Source of the DNA: Actinomycetales bacterium
GTDB taxonomy: Bacteria > Actinomycetota > Actinomycetes > Actinomycetales > Cellulomonadaceae
Direction: 5' to 3'
Length of the DNA: 5,969 nt
NCBI GenBank assembly: GCA_015655615.1
Contig: JAATES010000309.1
Coordinates: 1 to 5,969 of the forward strand
A program made the position numbers and the translations under genes. Positions within the stretch are counted from its first letter, which is position 1; each line of letters begins with the position of its first letter. Below are positions 1 to 5,969 of the stretch, in pieces. The notes under the pieces are model-generated. The model searched no databases and was not told the DNA's origin. It saw only the letters and a list, made by a program, of their open reading frames with translations.

Positions 1-1198
1 GGCCCGCAACGGGCACCACCGTCAGGGTGCCCGCTCCGGAATAGGTGATCGAATCGCCGGAGGCGACTCCGATACGGTACTGAGTCCCGTTGGCCTGATC
101 GGTGACCGCACCGAGGTCGAGCTCCAGGCCCGACTCGTCCGCGATGGTCTGCCAGGCGCTGCTGCTCCCTGCGCGGGACTGCCACTGCACGGCGGGAACC
201 GGGTTGGCCACCAGCGGAGCGTGCAGGACGACGTGCTCACCGGTGCTCGCGGTGACCGACGGGACGCCCCGGGTGATGGTCGGCGTCAGCTCTGGAAGGT
301 CGAAGTCCGTGCGCACCTCCACATCGACGGGTCCCTTGTGACTATCGGAGCTGCCACCGGACGTGTGCCAATAGGAGGACAATCCCGTCTGGTACTGGAA
401 GTCGACGAAGGACTCCGGCCAGGCACCCCAGACCTGCCCGTCGGTCTTCCGAGAGGCCGGCACAGCGGAGACTGTGCTGCGCCCCAGCGCCGGGTCACCC
501 GTCTTGTTCAAGGGGAAGTAGTCGACTCCGACGAAGTCGGGCGTCACCTGGATGACGCCTTGATCGTCCAGGTGGACTCCGGTGAGGTTCGCGATCACCG
601 CATTCTCGACGGCGTTCAATGGCGTCTTGGAGCCGGCTGAGGCCTGGCTGGTCGCGAAGCCGGACAGCGTGGCCGTGATCTGGCCCTTTCCACTCGAGTC
701 GACCTTCAGCACGGGGTCGCTGATGCTCCACGGCGCCAGACCGCCGTAGGCGTTCACAGAGGCGTCACCCTGCCAGGTGATGGTCAACGACCCATCGTCC
801 TGCTGCGTGCCGGCTCCCTCGGTGAAGACGATGCGCTGCCCGTTCGTGGCATCGCCGTCGGCGCCTGCCACACCCAGGTAGTCGCAACGGTTTGACCAGC
901 CGACGGTGCCCAACGTCCCATCGGCGAGCTCTCGGAGCACGTAGACATTGCCCTCGTGCGCGCTGTATGCCGCGGATGAGCCATCGGAGATCCCTGCGCT
1001 GAAATGATCGCAACCATTGGCGTAGGCGATGCCCTGCTGCACCCATGACCCGCCCCAGAAGAGGGCCGCCCCGGCGATGGGGGTGCTGGCCGCCTGAGCT
1101 GCTGGAGCTGCCACCAGACCCAGCGCCACCAAGACCATGGCTACCAGTCCGGCGAAGAATCGCCTTGCTCCGGTCTGATCGACCGCGTTGCCGTTCAC
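1..1198 (-). CDS. Secreted HtaA-like, Ig-like domain surface protein (N-terminal part, runs off left edge)
   Basis: One frame stays open for 399 codons from GTG 1198 to the window edge, so the C-terminus is missing. Residues 1-36 form a signal peptide: Arg-Arg at 12-13, a hydrophobic core at about 17-32, and AQA before the probable cut after residue 36. Residues about 42-300 resemble the divergent HtaA-like regions of actinobacterial surface proteins. They hold an Asn-Gly-Cys stretch at 61-63, a second Cys at 105 (possible disulfide), YGGLAPWSISDP at 151-162 and WGAWPESFVDFQ at 257-268, followed by TGLSSYW. Residues about 302-396 look like an Ig-like domain, with PAVQWQ at 335-340 and a closing strand TLTVVPV. 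GTG is chosen because GAGGAGG lies 4 nt upstream and an in-frame TGA lies 12 nt upstream. HtaA proteins of corynebacteria bind haem at the envelope, but haem binding here is only inferred. A C-terminal anchor or more Ig repeats may lie beyond the edge. Confidence 0.8.
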   Translation of the reverse strand, partial: MNGNAVDQTGARRFFAGLVAMVLVALGLVAAPAAQAASTPIAGAALFWGGSWVQQGIAYANGCDHFSAGISDGSSAAYSAHEGNVYVLRELADGTLGTVGWSNRCDYLGVAGADGDATNGQRIVFTEGAGTQQDDGSLTITWQGDASVNAYGGLAPWSISDPVLKVDSSGKGQITATLSGFATSQASAGSKTPLNAVENAVIANLTGVHLDDQGVIQVTPDFVGVDYFPLNKTGDPALGRSTVSAVPASRKTDGQVWGAWPESFVDFQYQTGLSSYWHTSGGSSDSHKGPVDVEVRTDFDLPELTPTITRGVPSVTASTGEHVVLHAPLVANPVPAVQWQSRAGSSSAWQTIADESGLELDLGAVTDQANGTQYRIGVASGDSITYSGAGTLTVVPVAG

Positions 1199-1202
1199 AG
1201 TG

Positions 1203-1209
1203 CCTCCTC
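1203..1209 (-). promoter_or_regulatory. Strong Shine-Dalgarno of the HtaA-like gene
   Basis: The minus strand reads GAGGAGG, then 4 nt (CACT), then GTG. An in-frame TGA overlaps the start of this motif, so no longer in-frame start is possible. This fixes GTG 1198 over the internal ATG at codon 21, which would cut into the signal peptide. Confidence 0.75.
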
Positions 1210-1255
1210 ACATCGGAGTCCCGAGCCACATCGGCTCGCAGTCGTCCTCCATAGG

Positions 1256-1274
1256 AGAGGCTACCCTTACTAAA
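1256..1274 (-). promoter_or_regulatory. Candidate DtxR/IdeR-type iron box
   Basis: Read on the minus strand, TTTAGTAAGGGTAGCCTCT matches 12 of 19 positions of the DtxR/IdeR consensus TTAGGTTAGGCTAACCTAA, and the core AAGGGTAGCCT is close to it. It lies about 58 bp upstream of the GTG of the HtaA-like gene, beside a possible -35 (TTGCAC, 1283-1278). The corynebacterial htaA genes are known to be controlled by DtxR and iron, so the position makes sense. The match is degenerate and could be chance. I could not assign a convincing -10 with standard spacing. Confidence 0.4.
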
Positions 1275-1300
1275 GGCGTGCAAGACGAAACGTCTCGCCT
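1274..1300 (-). terminator. Hairpin downstream of argA, possible terminator
   Basis: Outer arms AGGCG/CGCCT and inner arms AGACG/CGTCT pair around a 3-nt loop, with a 4-nt bulge (TGCA) on one side. An alternative is an 8-bp stem GCAAGACG/CGTCTCGC with one mismatch. Read in the argA direction it starts about 52 nt past the stop codon and ends in a short run of T (GCCTTTA). The weak T tail makes intrinsic termination uncertain. The hairpin abuts the candidate iron box and could instead be part of the next gene's control region. Confidence 0.35.
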
Positions 1301-1351
1301 ACAGGACATGCTTGACAGCCCCGGAGCGAGAGGCCTATCACGCGCGTCGTG

Positions 1352-1933
1352 CTAGACCGCCGCGCCGCCGCCGTTCAGCTCGATGAGCATCCTGGAGTTT
1401 CCCAGGGTGTTGGGCTTGACCCGTGCGAGATCCAGGAACTCGGCAACGCCGTCGTCGTGTGATCGCAGCAGTTGCGCGTAGACCTCCGGCCGCACCGGCG
1501 TCCCCTCGATCTCACGGAAGCCCTGGCGCACGAAGAAGTCGACCTCGAAGGTCAGGCAGAAGACCCGGCTCAGGCCCAACCGGCGTGCCCGGTCCAGCAG
1601 ACCCTCGACCAGCAGCCGCCCCACGCCCGTGCCGCGGACGGACGGCGCTACCGCGAGCGTCCTGATCTCTGCCAGGTCGTTCCACATCACATGGAGGGCA
1701 CCGCAACCCACGACGCGGGGTTCGCCGGCAGGTCCGGCGTCAGCCACGAGGAACTCCTGAACAGCCTCGTAGTAGCCGACCATCTCCTTCGGCAGCAGGA
1801 TGCGCCGTTCAGCGTAGGGCTGCACCAGCTGGTCGACTGCCGAGACATCCGCCGGCAACGCCGATCGGATGGAGACAGCGGGCGCGGGAGCAGGACGCTG
1901 CGCACCTGCGGCGTCCTCGGAATGCGAGGTCAT
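1352..1933 (-). CDS. argA: GNAT-family N-acetylglutamate synthase (amino-acid N-acetyltransferase)
   Basis: This 193-residue protein transfers acetyl from acetyl-CoA to glutamate, the first step of arginine biosynthesis in the cytoplasm. It matches the short GNAT-type synthase of actinobacteria (M. tuberculosis Rv2747 type). Recognisable blocks are YEAVQEFLVA at 55-64, VVGCGALHVMWNDLAEIRTLAV at 74-95, the acetyl-CoA pyrophosphate loop RGTGVGRLL at 100-108, FCLTFEVDFFVRQGFREIEGTPV at 125-147, and GVAEFLDLARVKPNTLGNSRML at 162-183. The first 20 or so residues are Pro/Ala-rich and precede the GNAT fold. ATG 1933 is preferred: GTG 1978 would add 15 residues and overlap trmL, and it has GGGAG only 1 nt away. 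ATG 1933 has no clear Shine-Dalgarno but has TACAGT 6 nt upstream, which suggests a leaderless message. It is divergent from trmL and is not linked here to other arginine genes. Confidence 0.85.
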   Translation of the reverse strand: MTSHSEDAAGAQRPAPAPAVSIRSALPADVSAVDQLVQPYAERRILLPKEMVGYYEAVQEFLVADAGPAGEPRVVGCGALHVMWNDLAEIRTLAVAPSVRGTGVGRLLVEGLLDRARRLGLSRVFCLTFEVDFFVRQGFREIEGTPVRPEVYAQLLRSHDDGVAEFLDLARVKPNTLGNSRMLIELNGGGAAV

Positions 1934-1970
1934 CTCGTCACTGTACGACGACTCGCGAGACAATGGCTGC
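1934..1970. promoter_or_regulatory. Compact argA-trmL divergent control region
   Basis: Only 37 bp separate the two start codons. On the minus strand TACAGT (1945-1940) fits a TANNNT -10 placed 6 nt before the argA ATG. On the plus strand TCGTCA (1935-1940), 18 bp, then GACAAT (1959-1964) is a weak promoter match placed 6 nt before the trmL GTG. Neither start has a good Shine-Dalgarno, so both messages may be leaderless and the promoters would overlap. An 8-bp palindrome CTCGCGAG lies at 1952-1959. The motif matches are weak and the assignment is inference. Confidence 0.3.
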
Positions 1971-2444
1971 GTGACCACACTCCCGAGAATCGCGTTCTAC
2001 GAACCGCGAATCCCCCAGAACACCGGCAATGCGATCCGGCTTGCCGCAGTCACCGGTGCACGCCTGGATCTGGTCGAACCACTGGGATTCGACCTCTCCG
2101 AACCGAAACTGCGCAGGGCGGGCCTCGACTACCACGACCTCGCGTCCGTGACGGTCCACCCCAGCTTCGAGGCGTTGCTCGCCACGGCTCCCGGAGCCCG
2201 GGTCTTCGCCTTCACGACGCAGGCCACACAGCGGTACACCGAGGTCTCCTACCGGCCTGAGGATGTCCTGCTCTTCGGCCCGGAGCCCACCGGCCTGCCC
2301 TCCGAGGTCCTCGCACATCCGCGCATCACCGGGCAGGTGCGCATCCCCATGCTGGCACAGCGCCGCTCCCTCAACCTGACCTCGAGTGCCTCGATCGCGA
2401 TCTACGAGGCCTGGCGCCAGCTGGGCTTCCCCGCAGGCACCTAG
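1971..2444 (+). CDS. trmL: tRNA (cytidine(34)-2'-O)-methyltransferase, SPOUT family
   Basis: The 157-residue product is the same length as E. coli TrmL. That enzyme is a homodimeric SPOUT methyltransferase that uses SAM to 2'-O-methylate the wobble nucleotide of certain leucine tRNAs. The three family motifs are present: the N-terminal PRIPQNTGNAIRLAA at 12-26, LLFGPEPTGLP at 100-110, and IPMLAQRRSLNLTSSASIAIYEAWRQLGF at 125-153, which forms the trefoil-knot SAM site. GTG 1971 is chosen because it puts IAFYEPRIPQNTGN at the family's usual distance from the N-terminus. The frame extends upstream to ATG 1869, but that would run antisense through argA and add residues unlike the family. No Shine-Dalgarno precedes the GTG. 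The last codons and the stop lie inside a 20-bp tandem duplication. Confidence 0.92.
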   Translation: MTTLPRIAFYEPRIPQNTGNAIRLAAVTGARLDLVEPLGFDLSEPKLRRAGLDYHDLASVTVHPSFEALLATAPGARVFAFTTQATQRYTEVSYRPEDVLLFGPEPTGLPSEVLAHPRITGQVRIPMLAQRRSLNLTSSASIAIYEAWRQLGFPAGT

Positions 2445-2466
2445 GTTTCTCCGCAGGCACCTAGGC
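2427..2466 (+). repeat. 20-bp tandem duplication across the trmL stop codon
   Basis: Two adjacent 20-bp units, 2427-2446 and 2447-2466, are identical for TTC, then C or T, then CCGCAGGCACCTAGG. They differ at the fourth base and the last base. The first copy holds the last trmL codons and the TAG. The second is non-coding and, because 20 is not a multiple of 3, lies in another frame. It looks like a slippage-type duplication that has since picked up point changes. Confidence 0.85.
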
Positions 2467-2486
2467 CAAGCCCGTCGCCTGCGGAG
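2449..2486 (+). terminator. Terminator-like hairpin after trmL
   Basis: CTCCGCAGGC (2449-2458) pairs perfectly with GCCTGCGGAG (2477-2486) around an 18-nt loop. A smaller stem, GAGTGA (2484-2489) with TCACTC (2496-2501) and a 6-nt loop, follows and partly overlaps it. The left arm comes from the second copy of the tandem duplication. No T run follows, so this may be a weak intrinsic terminator or a 3'-end stabilising stem. It lies between trmL and the tetR promoter. Confidence 0.45.
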
Positions 2487-2503
2487 TGATGTTCGTCACT
2501 CGG

Positions 2504-2537
2504 ATTGCACACAGTGCATGTCTGCACTGTGTGCAAT
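2504..2537. promoter_or_regulatory. Operator: perfect 15-4-15 inverted repeat upstream of tetR gene
   Basis: ATTGCACACAGTGCA (2504-2518) and TGCACTGTGTGCAAT (2523-2537) are exact reverse complements separated by TGTC. Each arm also contains its own palindrome, TGCAC-3 bp-GTGCA. The 34-bp site could therefore hold two TetR dimers, as reported for QacR-type operators. Its right end overlaps the probable -10 and stops 9 bp before the tetR ATG, so binding would block transcription of the regulator's own gene. The symmetry is seen directly; the protein that binds it is inferred. Confidence 0.8.
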
Positions 2538-2546
2538 AATCTTGTC

Positions 2547-2547
<1 letters not shown>
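2535..2547 (+). promoter_or_regulatory. Probable -10 element and leaderless start of tetR gene
   Basis: AATAAT (2535-2540), or the overlapping TAATCT (2537-2542), lies 4 to 6 nt before the ATG at 2547. The upstream bases TGCAATAATCTTGTC contain no Shine-Dalgarno. Transcription would begin at or next to the A of the ATG, giving a leaderless mRNA, which is common in actinobacteria. No good -35 is seen at 17 bp. Confidence 0.4.
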
Positions 2548-4914
<2,367 letters not shown>

Positions 4915-5471
4915 ATCCATGGGGTGACTGCCCCCGACTGATCCTGAACCGCCGTACTGACCAGATCCTCCCGCAGATACCGGGCGTATCCCCCGGGCGT
5001 CCTTCCCTGAAGGCGTCCTGACGTCAGAACGTCCACGTCTGCCACGGCCAGCACCCGCTCCGGAGCCGACGCACGAACCCGATCCACCAGATTGACATCC
5101 TCGTGGCAAGACTCCGGGCCAAAGCCACCCGCTGCCAGGTAGGCGTCGGCGCGGATCCCGAGGTTCGCACCGTGCACGTGTCCGTTGGCCCGTCCCGGAG
5201 TCCTCGTGGCCAGCCAGGCCCGCCGCTGCGGCTCGCTCAGATCGGCCAGATCCGGGTGAACCGTGCCGATCACCAGGTCGGCACCATGATCGGCATGGCG
5301 GACATGCCCCACGATCCAGTCCGGGGACACCCTGGAATCGGCGTCTGTCGACGCGACCCACACCTCTGACATCGGCCGCTCCACCCGGACCAGTGCAGAG
5401 CGCACGCCAGCCGCACGTGCCAAGCCCACCGACCTCGCCTCGACCGGGAGCACCCTGAGGTCAGCGACGCC

Positions 5472-5474
5472 TCA
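5472..5474 (-). other. In-frame TGA inside the glycosyltransferase
   Basis: The minus-strand codons read ATC GCG TCC AAC TGA GGC GTC GCT GAC CTC AGG GTG. Family-typical sequence lies on both sides in the same frame, so there is no frameshift. The codon sits in the variable stretch between the DDCTDRT motif and the next conserved VEARSVG block. It separates a 75-residue N-terminal piece from the DxD and ED catalytic motifs, so neither piece should be active alone. Confidence 0.9.
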
Positions 5475-5695
5475 GTTGGACGCGATCTGCGCGGTCCGGT
5501 CGGTGCAGTCATCGAGCACCAGGACGAGATCGACCGTCAGCCCTGCCGCCCATGCCCGGCTTCGCGCGCCCTCAAGCCCCCCGAGGCACCGTTCGACCAG
5601 ATCCTCCTCATCATGTGCCGGAACGACCACCACGACGTGCCGGATGACCGATCGAGACCGCCCTGCACCGCTCGGCTCCCGGAAGGTGCGGCCGG

Positions 5696-5969
5696 TCATA
5701 TGAGCTCGCCGCGCTGCGCCACCGAACGTCCGTCCACGCTGAGAACGTCCAAGACGAAGTCCGCCTCCACGTGGTGAACCAGTTGGACGAGGCCCAAGGC
5801 CCGGATCAGGACGCGATGCACGCTGTCCCCCGTGAGCTCCGAGCCGGGAATCGCGTGGCGCCAGTGGCACAGCAACACCACCCCGTCCGGCGCCAGGGAC
5901 CGGCGGATCCGGTCGGCCAACGTCAGCAAGTCGGATCGCTCGACGTAATATCCCACCTCCGAGAGCACC
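5696..5969 (-). CDS. NodS-like SAM-dependent methyltransferase (C-terminal part, runs off right edge)
   Basis: The last 90 residues of a class I methyltransferase are visible, with the start beyond the right edge. VLSEVGYYV near the edge matches the strand that follows the SAM-binding half of NodS-type enzymes. It is followed by a DLLTLADRIRRSLAPDG helix-turn, VVLLCHWRH, and GDSVHRVLIRALGL, which are typical of the actinobacterial relatives. The glycine-rich SAM motif lies outside the window. The GTG at the edge is internal, not a start. The TGA overlaps the glycosyltransferase ATG by 4 bp. In related genomes such a methyltransferase often stands beside, or is fused to, a PIG-L deacetylase and is followed by a glycosyltransferase. 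The substrate is unknown; a sugar or amine of a glycoconjugate is plausible. Confidence 0.8.
   Translation of the reverse strand, partial: VLSEVGYYVERSDLLTLADRIRRSLAPDGVVLLCHWRHAIPGSELTGDSVHRVLIRALGLVQLVHHVEADFVLDVLSVDGRSVAQRGELI

Noticed and set aside
765..1283. 172-codon minus-strand frame beginning upstream of the HtaA-like gene
   Set aside because: Its Arg/His-rich translation has no domain. The neighbouring frame gives a signal peptide and a coherent HtaA-like protein with a strong ribosome site.
1312..1341. Plus-strand TTGACA, 18 bp, TATCAC promoter-like pair
   Set aside because: The -35 is perfect but the -10 lacks the final T, and it would only transcribe antisense to argA. Chance is likely without expression data.
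1869..1970. Upstream ATG extension of trmL
   Set aside because: The added 34 residues do not resemble TrmL N-termini and lie antisense within argA.
1472..2260. Long plus-strand open frame antisense to argA and across trmL
   Set aside because: It has no recognisable domain, has Arg/Pro-rich shadow composition, and overlaps two well-supported genes in other frames.
5472..5474. TGA read as selenocysteine
   Set aside because: No Cys or Sec position is expected here in GT2 enzymes and I see no convincing SECIS hairpin just downstream. A nonsense mutation is simpler.

Overview
The window is high-GC DNA, by eye about two thirds G+C. It has GTG starts, several start codons with no Shine-Dalgarno sequence, an actinobacterial-type N-acetylglutamate synthase and an HtaA-like surface protein. 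Together these point to an actinomycete (Actinomycetota), perhaps Micrococcales or Propionibacteriales. The genus cannot be fixed from this sequence.

Layout from left to right. (1) Positions 1-1198, minus strand: the first 399 residues of a secreted protein with a signal peptide, an HtaA-like region and an Ig-like domain. It runs off the left edge. A degenerate DtxR/IdeR-type iron box lies upstream. (2) 1352-1933, minus: a GNAT N-acetylglutamate synthase (argA). (3) 1971-2444, plus: the wobble-position tRNA 2'-O-methyltransferase trmL, divergent from argA with only 37 bp between the start codons. A 20-bp tandem duplication straddles its stop codon and feeds a terminator-like hairpin. (4) 2547-3197 and 3307-4914, plus: a TetR-family regulator followed by a 14-TM DHA2-type MFS efflux pump. 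A perfect 15-4-15 inverted repeat sits on the regulator's promoter, a 9-18-9 inverted repeat sits on the likely pump promoter, and a 14-bp palindrome is centred on the pump's ATG. (5) 4911-5699, minus: a family-2 glycosyltransferase convergent with the pump. The two TAG stops share one CTAG, and the glycosyltransferase frame is broken by a single in-frame TGA. (6) 5696-5969, minus: the C-terminal part of a NodS-like SAM methyltransferase, overlapping the glycosyltransferase start by ATGA.

How they work together. TetR and the pump form a self-contained efflux module, probably autoregulated and induced by the exported compound. The methyltransferase and glycosyltransferase look like the end of an operon of the kind that, in many actinobacteria, also holds a PIG-L deacetylase and an acyl-CoA dehydrogenase-like gene. 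Here the last gene appears broken. argA (arginine biosynthesis) and trmL (tRNA modification) are housekeeping genes. The HtaA-like protein is probably exported and possibly iron-regulated.

I see no wholly new system. The items most worth a second look are the nonsense codon in the glycosyltransferase, the set of palindromes around the efflux module, and the candidate iron box.
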